Below, piece by piece: positions 1-6,328 of a DNA stretch of 12,414 nt. The position numbers and the translations under genes are program-made. Source of the DNA: JBCBRD01 sp039819885 (GTDB lineage: Bacteria; Pseudomonadota; Alphaproteobacteria; Rhizobiales; Hyphomicrobiaceae). The notes below the pieces were generated by a model. It searched no databases. It was not told the DNA's origin and saw only the letters and a list, made by a program, of their open reading frames with translations. The stretch lies in the NCBI GenBank assembly GCA_039819885.1, contig JBCBRD010000090.1, forward strand, positions 1 to 12,414, read 5' to 3'. How positions within the stretch are numbered: position 1 is the first letter of the stretch; every line of letters begins with the position of its first letter.

Positions 1-211
1 GCTCTTTCTCGCTCACGGGCTGATCCGTGCGTTTTGGTTTCAGTGCGCGGAGAGGGATGGTGGGTTCTGCGCGCACGGGCCCTCCGCGGGGGCAGCGCTC
101 GCGCTGGCACGCAGTCGCGTGCTGGCGATGGACAGTAGGGTGTTTCGAGTTTGTGTCAGGCATTCAAGCGGTTGGTTCTTGTAACGAGCAGTCTCGCTCT
201 GATTTGCGTTG

Positions 212-622
212 TCACGTTGTGCGGCCGGTGAGACCGACGATGAGCAGGCCTGCGCCGATGAGTGTGACGAGCGCGAGATAGGGTTTGATGTAGCGGTCCT
301 CCAGCATTCGGTCGGCGAGGCTTAAGGACGGGGTGGGGTTGATCATGAGGAGCAGGCCCTTGAGGGCTGCGATCCAGCCGATGGCGCTGACAATGCTGGC
401 CAGGGTGTCGGTCCATATATTGTGAGCGAGGATCAGGGCGACACCGAGTGCGAATGTCAACGCGGCCGTGACGAAGGTGAGCGCCTGGTTGATCTTGAAT
501 TCGGCGAGGATGGCGGACCAGCGGTCTTTGTTGACCCAGAAGCCGGCGGCGGCAGCCAGCATATAGGCACCGAAAGCCGTTGCCAGGTGAAGCGTGAGTG
601 GGAACTGTGTTGAGATCATCAT
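212..622 (-). CDS. Small four-helix integral membrane protein of unknown function
   Basis: This gene encodes a protein of about 136 residues that is almost entirely hydrophobic. Four membrane helices are visible at about residues 9-29, 46-66, 70-95 and 112-132, with a short charged loop (NKDRW) after the first and a polar loop (LADRMLEDRYIKP) before the last. There is no signal peptide or catalytic motif. The segment AHNIWTDTLASIVSAIGW resembles a widespread class of small uncharacterised bacterial membrane proteins, but I cannot name a function. The reading frame extends to 646. The start at 622 is preferred because its ATG overlaps the TGA of the upstream PH-domain-like gene (ATGA), a classic translational-coupling arrangement; a second ATG follows directly. 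It is the distal gene of a two-gene leftward operon, so it probably works at the membrane with its partner. Confidence 0.8.
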   Translation of the reverse strand: MMISTQFPLTLHLATAFGAYMLAAAAGFWVNKDRWSAILAEFKINQALTFVTAALTFALGVALILAHNIWTDTLASIVSAIGWIAALKGLLLMINPTPSLSLADRMLEDRYIKPYLALVTLIGAGLLIVGLTGRTT

Positions 623-1173
623 ACTGTCTCTAAGTTGCCAAACCAATCGCGCGGTTGCGCGGATGCTATTTGGTTCAATGCCTCTTCAACAGTGTCGATG
701 TCTTTGATCCCGATGAATGTTGTTGCCGGTTCGTAGGCGTTTTCGTCGATGACGTCGGGTCGAAATGCGATGCGGTCACCCCAACGGGAACGTTTGGCGA
801 TGTCATTGGCCTTGAAGCGACGGACGAGCCTGGGGAAGATGTCCTCGATGATGAGTGCTGCACGATCGGTAACGGCGTAGACAGTCCGACCGCCGACTTT
901 GATCGCGCGCCAACACCACCATACGCCAATGCTGCCTACGCCGACAAAAATCGTGGTCATGGAGACCGTGAATGTGTCGAGGCGGTTTTCTTGTAGCTGT
1001 GACCAGAGTATGAGGCTGCTAAAGCCCAGTGCCGCAAGGGTCCAAGAAATGAAAAACGTGAGCGGAAGGAGCATTGGAATACCAAGGCGCAAACGAGGCG
1101 CGCGCTGGTGCCAGACGATGGTTTCGCCAGGTTCGAGATGCGGGGTGATCAGACCTATTGCGCTTGGCGCCAT
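619..1173 (-). CDS. Two-helix membrane protein with bacterial PH-like domain
   Basis: The protein has 184 residues. It begins with a cytosolic segment (LEPGETIVWHQRAP, about 13-26) typical of proteins carrying bacterial PH-like domains. Two membrane helices follow, at about 31-58 and 70-90, and then a beta-rich domain containing TVYAVTDRAALII (about 97-109), the usual 'Y-x-(L/V)-T-D-R' strand of this fold. The frame is open up to 1308, but the ATG at 1173 is chosen because GGGACGGAG lies just upstream at ribosome-binding distance, and the upstream extension is Arg/Pro/Ala-rich with no resemblance to the family. It is the first gene of an operon with the four-helix protein, overlapping it by four bases. 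Such proteins are generally membrane-associated scaffolds of uncertain role. The family assignment rests on pattern only. Confidence 0.8.
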   Translation of the reverse strand: MAPSAIGLITPHLEPGETIVWHQRAPRLRLGIPMLLPLTFFISWTLAALGFSSLILWSQLQENRLDTFTVSMTTIFVGVGSIGVWWCWRAIKVGGRTVYAVTDRAALIIEDIFPRLVRRFKANDIAKRSRWGDRIAFRPDVIDENAYEPATTFIGIKDIDTVEEALNQIASAQPRDWFGNLETV

Positions 1174-1448
1174 TGTTGTCTCCGTCCCTTCGCCGGTGCT
1201 AGCCGGGGCAGGTTCAAAGGGTGCTTGCGCGGTGCAGCGCAATCTCAGCCGGCTCCTGCCAGCGCCCCTCGGGTTGTCTGTTAGAGATTGGACCTTGTGC
1301 AGGCGCAATGCAAGAGGTCTTCAAACCCATTTGAATGTGGTCGGTTCACCTTTGTTGTTGTTGCTTTGCGCAAATCGTTGGACTTCTTGAATGTTCCCGA
1401 TGACAGTTGACTGCTACGTCAATGTTGTTGGTATCGCAGGTGTTTGCC

Positions 1449-2855
1449 ATGACGGGTAAATCGTTTCTTCGGGATGTCGATCGTCAGTTTGATGCAGCTG
1501 CTGGACTGGTCGAGATGCAGGACGGTTTGGCGGAGAAGATCCGTGTGTGCAACGCGACATTGACTGTCAGGTTTGGCGTTCGCTTGCGCGGAGAGATGCA
1601 TACGTTTTGCGGATGGCGCGCGTTGCACTCAACGCATGTAACACCGGCGAAAGGCGGCATCCGCTTCGCCCCCCAGGCCGACCAGGATGAGGTCGAAGCG
1701 CTTGCAGCGCTGATGACGTACAAGTGCGCGCTGTTGGGTCTGCCGTTTGGGGGCTCGAAAGGGGCGCTGCGCATTGACCCGACCAAGTGGACGACCGAGG
1801 AGTTGGAAAAGATTACTCGGCGCTTCACGCAGGAACTGGCGCGGCACAGTTTTCTGTCTCCCAGCCAGAATGTTCCAGCACCCGACATGGGTACGAACGA
1901 AATGACGATGGTGTGGATGAGCGATGAGTATCGTCGCTGGGCACCTAATGACATTAATGCGGTTGCCTGCGTCACGGGTAAACCGCTTGCGACAGGCGGA
2001 ATTGAAGGGCGGATCGAGGCGACTGGGCGCGGTGTGCAGTATGCGCTGCGCGAGCTGTTCCGGCATCCTGGAGATTTGGCACAGACAGGGCTGAAGCCCA
2101 CGTTGTTAGGTAAGCGGGTGATCGTTCAGGGGTTGGGGAACGTCGGGTATCACGCTGCAAAATTTCTGAGTGAACAAGATGGTTGTATCGTGGTCGGCGT
2201 GATCGAACGTGATGGTGGCGTATACCGCGAAGATGGGTTGAAGATTGAGGATTTGAAGCGACATCTGACAGCTACAGATGGAGTGAAGGATTTCTTAGGC
2301 GCTGAGTTCGTCGACGATGGCGCCAGCCTATTGACGCGAGATTGCGATATCCTCATTCCGGCGGCGACCGAAGGCGTGATCACACAAGACAACGCCCCTG
2401 ACATCAAAGCGAAAGTGATTGCCGAGGCCGCCAATGGGCCGACGACTTACGCCGCTGCACAAATTCTGAAAGAGCGTGGTGTGCTGGTTCTGCCAGACCT
2501 CTATGTGAACGCTGGTGGTGTGATTGTCAGTTACTTTGAGTGGGTGAAGAACCTCACTCATATTCCCTTCGGTCTTATGGAGCGCAGACATCATGAGACC
2601 AGCCATCGCATGCTCGCCAGTTCTTTGGAGTCGATGACGGGTAAGTCGTTTCCAATGGACACGGCACGGGATTTTTTGGAGGGCGCGCGCGAGATTGATC
2701 TCGTGCGTTCGGGTCTCGATGAAATGATGCGCAGCGCATATCAGGAGATTTCTAGGGCGCGGAATGGGGGGGATGGTCGGCTGGATATGCGCACGGCTGC
2801 CTATTCCATTGCTATCCGTCGTGTGTCAGATGCGTATCGTGCGATCGGGCTTTGA
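1449..2855 (+). CDS. Glu/Leu/Phe/Val dehydrogenase, probably NAD-dependent glutamate dehydrogenase
   Basis: This is a cytosolic amino-acid dehydrogenase (468 residues) that reversibly deaminates glutamate, or a related amino acid, to its 2-oxo acid and ammonia. The family signatures are complete: substrate-binding KGGIRF (68-73) and K92, catalytic lysine in PFGGSKG (K104), catalytic aspartate in PAPDMGTN (D146), the dinucleotide-binding GLGNVG (228-233), EAANGPTT (326-333) and NAGGVIVSYFEW (354-365). An acidic residue (E253) near the end of the second Rossmann strand favours NAD over NADP; this is inferred. The frame also opens at a TTG (1407) and an ATG (1422), but neither has a ribosome-binding site. 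The ATG at 1449 has a modest CAGGTG upstream and starts where relatives usually start. The gene stands alone, divergent from the PH-domain operon and convergent with DUF1801. Leucine or phenylalanine as substrate cannot be excluded. Confidence 0.93.
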   Translation: MTGKSFLRDVDRQFDAAAGLVEMQDGLAEKIRVCNATLTVRFGVRLRGEMHTFCGWRALHSTHVTPAKGGIRFAPQADQDEVEALAALMTYKCALLGLPFGGSKGALRIDPTKWTTEELEKITRRFTQELARHSFLSPSQNVPAPDMGTNEMTMVWMSDEYRRWAPNDINAVACVTGKPLATGGIEGRIEATGRGVQYALRELFRHPGDLAQTGLKPTLLGKRVIVQGLGNVGYHAAKFLSEQDGCIVVGVIERDGGVYREDGLKIEDLKRHLTATDGVKDFLGAEFVDDGASLLTRDCDILIPAATEGVITQDNAPDIKAKVIAEAANGPTTYAAAQILKERGVLVLPDLYVNAGGVIVSYFEWVKNLTHIPFGLMERRHHETSHRMLASSLESMTGKSFPMDTARDFLEGAREIDLVRSGLDEMMRSAYQEISRARNGGDGRLDMRTAAYSIAIRRVSDAYRAIGL

Positions 2856-2889
2856 TGCTCGCTTTGTGTGCGACTTGCACTGCTGCATA

Positions 2890-3324
2890 CTATTCGTCCC
2901 AAGTCTGGTAGTTGGCACGCATGTAGGTCACACCGTCTAAAATGATGTCTTCGAGAACCGCCTGATCGATGTCTTCTAGCTTGTTGATATAGAGGCAGCT
3001 CTGACCGGTCTTGTGCTTGCCCAACCTTTGCAGTTTTTCCGACATGTCACGGTAGCCAGGCATGATGTAGACGCTTAGAGCTTTGGCGCGCGGGCTGAAG
3101 CCGGTGATGAAGTATTCGCCTTCGCGGCCGCTTTTGTATTTGTAAGCGTAACGCCCGAAGCCGATCATTGATGGCCCCCACATTTTTGGCTTTAGCTCGG
3201 TGATGCGCTGGAACAGGTCGAGCAGTGCTAATGCGTCCGCTTTCTTCTTGGGATTTGCGATTGCGTCCAAGAAATTCTGTGGTGAAACGTTTGTTGTTTG
3301 GGTCTTGTTTTTGGACGTTGCCAT
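2890..3324 (-). CDS. DUF1801 domain-containing protein
   Basis: This is a small soluble protein (144 residues) of the DUF1801 (YdhG/YdeI-like) family. The family pattern is clear: PKMWGPSMIGFGRYAYKY (about 46-63), then GEYFITGFSPRAKALSVYIMPGY, then LGKHKTGQSCLYINKL, and a C-terminal 'DIDQAVLEDII' helix. The first 15 residues are polar, and there is no signal peptide. The fold is known for the family, but its biochemical role is not established, so none is assigned. The ATG at 3324 is preferred over an in-frame TTG at 3345; neither has a strong ribosome-binding site. It is transcribed alone, ending 34 bases from the dehydrogenase gene in a tail-to-tail arrangement. It is divergent from the secreted protein at 3468, with 143 bases between the two starts. 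Confidence 0.88.
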   Translation of the reverse strand: MATSKNKTQTTNVSPQNFLDAIANPKKKADALALLDLFQRITELKPKMWGPSMIGFGRYAYKYKSGREGEYFITGFSPRAKALSVYIMPGYRDMSEKLQRLGKHKTGQSCLYINKLEDIDQAVLEDIILDGVTYMRANYQTWDE

Positions 3325-3467
3325 TTGGGTTATCCGCTGAGCCAATCACGTTCTAGCAATGTTCATTTTCATCTCGGCAAAGTGTTTAAATGCTGGCGAA
3401 ATGCGCACACAGATGACGTTGGTGTGTCTTTGGCGGACTGGGTTTGGATGTTTTGGGGAGCTAGAAG

Positions 3468-4220
3468 ATGGTTCGGACTTTGGCGGTCGTATCGTTGGTT
3501 TGTTGTGCATTTGCGACAACTGCTCATGCCAGCGATTATGTGCATTCTTGCACGACAGCGGATCCTCGATTTGACATCAACGACGAGGCGTTGTTCGTGA
3601 AGTCTGATCCGAACCAAGCGGCAATTGATTATCAAACGCTCGATAAAACGATGATTTCTGAACGGCGCGGTTACTGTCTGGTGCGCGGCAACCGATATGG
3701 CTTTGAAGCGCAAAACTACACGTTGCGCATTCGGTTTGCTTACCAAGGGTCGGCGATTGAGACGACGGCGAAATGCGAGTTGGCATCGGATGGGCTGCCG
3801 GTCTCTTTCAATTGCGACCGTGAAGTGATTGAGTTTGAGACCGGGTTTGGCGCTGGAGGTTTTGTTGGGAATGCGAACGGTGGTCCGACGACCTGGAACC
3901 ACAATGGGTCCGTGATGCGTCTTGAGGCTGATGGCAACGTCCACCGGTTTGTTTATGACCAACCCCGCTCCGGCATGGTCAAAGCGGGTGCACGGTCTGG
4001 CGATATTGTTTTTGAAGGGCAACGGAACGGCGCGACTTATTCGGGGACGGCATACATCTTTTCCAAGTCGTGTGGTCGCGTGCCTTACCCCGTTGCCGGG
4101 AATGTATCGGCGGACCAGCGCGCTGTCGTGTTGGAGGGGCAGGCTCCGAGACTTGGCTCAGGGTGTCAGGTCAAATCGTATCGGCGTGACCGGCTGTCAT
4201 TTGAGTTGATGGGGCGATGA
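3468..4220 (+). CDS. Secreted six-cysteine protein of unknown function
   Basis: The 250-residue product starts with a clear Sec signal peptide: MVRT, a hydrophobic core, and a THAHA-like AxA site (TAHA) predicting cleavage after residue 21. The mature protein has no membrane helix or lipobox and should be periplasmic or secreted. It holds six cysteines (28, 70, 103, 116, 202, 233), an even number that fits disulfides formed in the periplasm. The chain is rich in short beta-type segments and aromatic residues. I recognise no named domain. The start is supported by GGGGAG 10-15 bases upstream of the ATG. A 217-residue opposite-strand frame covers most of this gene but is Arg-rich, has no ribosome-binding site and is treated as a shadow. 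The neighbours give no functional clue; it faces the methyltransferase tail to tail with 34 bases between them. Confidence 0.85.
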   Translation: MVRTLAVVSLVCCAFATTAHASDYVHSCTTADPRFDINDEALFVKSDPNQAAIDYQTLDKTMISERRGYCLVRGNRYGFEAQNYTLRIRFAYQGSAIETTAKCELASDGLPVSFNCDREVIEFETGFGAGGFVGNANGGPTTWNHNGSVMRLEADGNVHRFVYDQPRSGMVKAGARSGDIVFEGQRNGATYSGTAYIFSKSCGRVPYPVAGNVSADQRAVVLEGQAPRLGSGCQVKSYRRDRLSFELMGR

Positions 4221-4254
4221 TGCGGCTGCAATTTGCTTGCCGTAATTGAAGGAC

Positions 4255-4974
4255 TTAGCGCGCGGTGGCTTCGAAGAGTGCGACTGCACCGTGTCGGGTC
4301 AATTGCACATTGTCGAACCGGCTTTCCAGAGCCAGCTTGAGGTCATCGAAGGTGTCGTCTGTGTTAGAGAAGATGCCTTTGCGATTGTAGACGTCCATCA
4401 AAGCCTGCGCGGGCTTGGAGCGAGGCGCATCGCCTTGTAGGATTGTTGCGCCGAAGACTTTGCAACCGGTTGAACTCACCTTGNNNNNNNNNNNNNNNNN
4501 NNNNNNNNNNNNNNNNNNNNNNNNNNNNNNNNNNNNNNNNNNNNNNNNNNNNNNNNNNNNNNNNNNNNNNNNNNNNNNNNNNNTGCCGGGGAGGCAGTGC
4601 AGCAGGTAGCATAGACCGATTGACTCAAACTTGCTGTCGGTGGGTATGGGGTCAAAGATACTAGCTGTTATCGCATGAGGGTGATGGCGAGCAATCCGAT
4701 TGGCGGCAGCTTTCAAGCTGTTCTCATTGAGATCCAGCAGGGTGATTTTTGGAGCCGCATCTGGCCATGATGCTTTGTCCAGAAAGTAGCCTGTGCCGAC
4801 ACCGATATCCAAATGGTTGGCCGAGATATTGCGATTGTATAGCGCAATCAATTCCGATGTTGGGCAGCGCCATAGGAAACGGTTCGAAATACCAAGGACA
4901 ACGGTGTCATAGACCTTAAGTGTCAGTGGTGTGTAGACGGCTTGCCCGGCCGTCACATTGTCGGGTTGCGTCAT
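4255..4974 (-). CDS. Class I SAM-dependent methyltransferase, interrupted by an assembly gap
   Basis: This is a soluble Rossmann-fold methyltransferase that would use S-adenosylmethionine; the acceptor is unknown. Motif I is LDIGVGTGYFLD (55-66), the acidic residue binding the SAM ribose is D81 in TLLDLN, and the motif IV region is SIGLCYLLHCLPG (118-130). A preceding segment, YTPLTLKVYDTVVLGISNRFLWRCP (in part), is typical of a subgroup of small uncharacterised methyltransferases. After the gap come VFGATILQG and a C-terminal strand pair ending VALFEATAR. The 100 N fall between motif IV and the next strand. The frame happens to be kept, but the product length (nominally 239) is not reliable. 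The gene lies 70 bases downstream of the reductase-like gene on the same strand and is probably co-transcribed. GGGGTAA precedes the start. Confidence 0.85.
   Translation of the reverse strand: MTQPDNVTAGQAVYTPLTLKVYDTVVLGISNRFLWRCPTSELIALYNRNISANHLDIGVGTGYFLDKASWPDAAPKITLLDLNENSLKAAANRIARHHPHAITASIFDPIPTDSKFESIGLCYLLHCLPGXXXXXXXXXXXXXXXXXXXXXXXXXXXXXXXXXXKVSSTGCKVFGATILQGDAPRSKPAQALMDVYNRKGIFSNTDDTFDDLKLALESRFDNVQLTRHGAVALFEATAR
4484..4583. other. Assembly gap (100 N)
   Basis: Exactly 100 unknown bases, the customary placeholder for a scaffold gap of unknown length. It interrupts the methyltransferase gene between SAM motif IV and the following strand. Comparing the flanks with the general layout of such methyltransferases suggests that far fewer than 34 residues are really missing. 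Confidence 0.98.
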
Positions 4975-5044
4975 GAACTGTTACCCCGGTTGAAGTTGGG
5001 AAGGTCATGAACTCTGCCGTATGTCGATGCTGTTTCCTGGGGCA

Positions 5045-6118
5045 CTACGCTGCGGCATCTGAGCGGTTTTTTGCTAGCCAGTGTTCAACGGCTGATACAG
5101 TTTCGTTGAGCGAAGGGTGAGACAGGCCCTTGCTGTCAGCAATGCTTTTGACGAGTAGATCGACGCGTTCGATGTTTGGCGCACCGGCGGCAAGGGCGCG
5201 GGCCGCTGATGAAGGTTTGATCAGGCCTTTTCCGGCGGCGGCGTATTTCTCAAATGGCACGAGGTCTGATTCAGCGGCCCCGATTGAAACGCACAAGGCC
5301 TTTACCCAGTCATAGATGTCTTTCGATTTGTCGAGGTCGGTATGTACCGCGTCACGGATGGAGCGCATGCCGTCCATCTGGATGCACCGGTAGTTGCCAG
5401 TCAGTAGCATCGCCCATTTTGCGAGCGGCACATAGATTGAATCGTGGACTTTGAGTTTGACCGGGATTTCGAGTGCTTCACCATCGACAGTAAAGCGGGC
5501 GGCTTCAATCCCTTGCTGCATATCTCGCAGCATCTGAGTTGCCGCTTCGGTTTCAAAGGCTGCGGCCTTGAAGTTGGTCGGCAGGCTGACCTGCAACACG
5601 TTCGGCGGGTCTTCTGGTGGTCTAAAGGCCTGTGGGTCGGGGCTGCAAAGGGTCATGTTTGCTGGATCAAACGTATCCCAGACGGTGGCATCAGCATAGC
5701 AGGGACGGATGGCGTCAGCGTCGATTCCGGGGATGCGTTTCATGAATGGCAGCGGAGGCATGTTCATGATGGACATGCAGGGTTTGCCGGATTTAGCGAC
5801 AGCATCGAGAAGCTCGCGAACGCCGGGCGACCGATACTGTGGCTCCTGCATGGCTAGTGCGATGAGGTCATAGTCGCTGGGGGTTACGTCGCTTGTTCCA
5901 GCGGCTGAGATTGTGCCGGGCAGATCCTTAGAGCGGATCTCAACCAGACCGTCCCGACCGCGAATTGGCATACGGACAATGACGCCATTCGCGTTGATTT
6001 CATCCGCCTCGGCGGGAAGGCACACGAGTTTAATGTGGTGCCCGGCCATCGCCAATTTTGTCGCTAGCAGTGAGCCGTAAGAGGCTCCCAGTATGAGTAT
6101 ACTGTAGCTGATTGGCAT
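5045..6118 (-). CDS. Ketopantoate reductase (ApbA/PanE)-like dehydrogenase
   Basis: The 357-residue product has the two-domain layout of 2-dehydropantoate 2-reductases. The N-terminal Rossmann domain contains ILGASYGSLLATKLAMAGHHIKLVC in part (9-33). The helical C-terminal domain contains LAKWAMLLTGNYRCI (232-246) and GAPNIERVDLLV (312-323) followed by GLSHPSLNE, corresponding to the family's substrate-side helices. Two points argue against a standard panE: the nucleotide loop reads GASYGS instead of GxGxxG, and the lysine/asparagine pair (K234, N242) is not spaced as in the enzyme. Another oxidoreductase, or a diverged paralogue, is therefore likely. No signal peptide is present. AAGGA lies eight bases before the ATG. 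The methyltransferase follows on the same strand, so the two may modify the same small molecule; that is inference. Confidence 0.82.
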   Translation of the reverse strand: MPISYSILILGASYGSLLATKLAMAGHHIKLVCLPAEADEINANGVIVRMPIRGRDGLVEIRSKDLPGTISAAGTSDVTPSDYDLIALAMQEPQYRSPGVRELLDAVAKSGKPCMSIMNMPPLPFMKRIPGIDADAIRPCYADATVWDTFDPANMTLCSPDPQAFRPPEDPPNVLQVSLPTNFKAAAFETEAATQMLRDMQQGIEAARFTVDGEALEIPVKLKVHDSIYVPLAKWAMLLTGNYRCIQMDGMRSIRDAVHTDLDKSKDIYDWVKALCVSIGAAESDLVPFEKYAAAGKGLIKPSSAARALAAGAPNIERVDLLVKSIADSKGLSHPSLNETVSAVEHWLAKNRSDAAA

Positions 6119-6183
6119 CGCATTTATCCTTCGAGTTTGGAACCGGCACGCCGTGCGCTATTCGTACGACGGGTTTAGCATAA

Positions 6184-6198
6184 TGAATACATTATTCA
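6184..6198. promoter_or_regulatory. Candidate operator palindrome upstream of the reductase-like gene
   Basis: The 15-base hyphenated palindrome TGAATACATTATTCA (6-base arms, 3-base centre) lies 66-80 bases before the start of the leftward reductase-like gene, in a short AT-rich island. On the minus strand a weak -10-like TATGCT follows it closely. A second small palindrome, ATGTACAT (6205-6212), lies beside it. Position and symmetry fit an operator for a dimeric repressor or activator, but nothing identifies the regulator. Confidence 0.3.
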
Positions 6199-6263
6199 AT
6201 TGGAATGTACATGTGCACGCGTGGCAGCGCGTCGCTCATAGATGAACTCTGCACGCGATATCG

Positions 6264-6281
6264 GGCGAGGTCCACCTCGCC
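6264..6281 (-). terminator. Stem-loop after the inverse autotransporter gene
   Basis: GGCGAGGTCCACCTCGCC forms a perfect seven-base GC-rich stem with a four-base loop, 48 bases past the stop codon of the leftward autotransporter gene. No T-run follows on the minus strand, so it is not a canonical intrinsic terminator. It may act as an RNA 3'-end stabiliser or a T-less terminator. It separates the autotransporter from the reductase-like gene. Confidence 0.45.
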
Positions 6282-6328
6282 ATCAGTCTGATTTGTGATC
6301 CCAATGGCGGGCTTTCAAGGACGTATTT

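Noticed and set aside
27..281. 84-residue rightward open frame at the left edge
   Set aside because: Arg/Trp/Cys-rich composition, no ribosome-binding site, and it runs over the 3' end of the leftward membrane-protein gene. Positions 1-211 show only GC-rich sequence and a short hairpin near 93-106 that I cannot assign.
1365..1374. Ten-base palindrome TTTGCGCAAA before the dehydrogenase
   Set aside because: Short enough to occur by chance, next to a TTG microsatellite, and without a second copy, so I do not call it an operator.
1484..2101. 205-residue antisense frame inside the dehydrogenase gene
   Set aside because: The sense frame carries every dehydrogenase motif. The antisense product is Ser/Pro/Arg-rich with no signature, a typical shadow of GC-rich coding sequence.
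2856..2889. Possible bidirectional terminator between the dehydrogenase and DUF1801 genes
   Set aside because: Only a four-base stem (GTGC/GCAC) is present, with no T-run on either strand.
3369..4022. 217-residue antisense frame opposite the secreted protein
   Set aside because: No ribosome-binding site, Arg/His-rich without domains. The opposite strand has a signal peptide and GGGGAG before its start.
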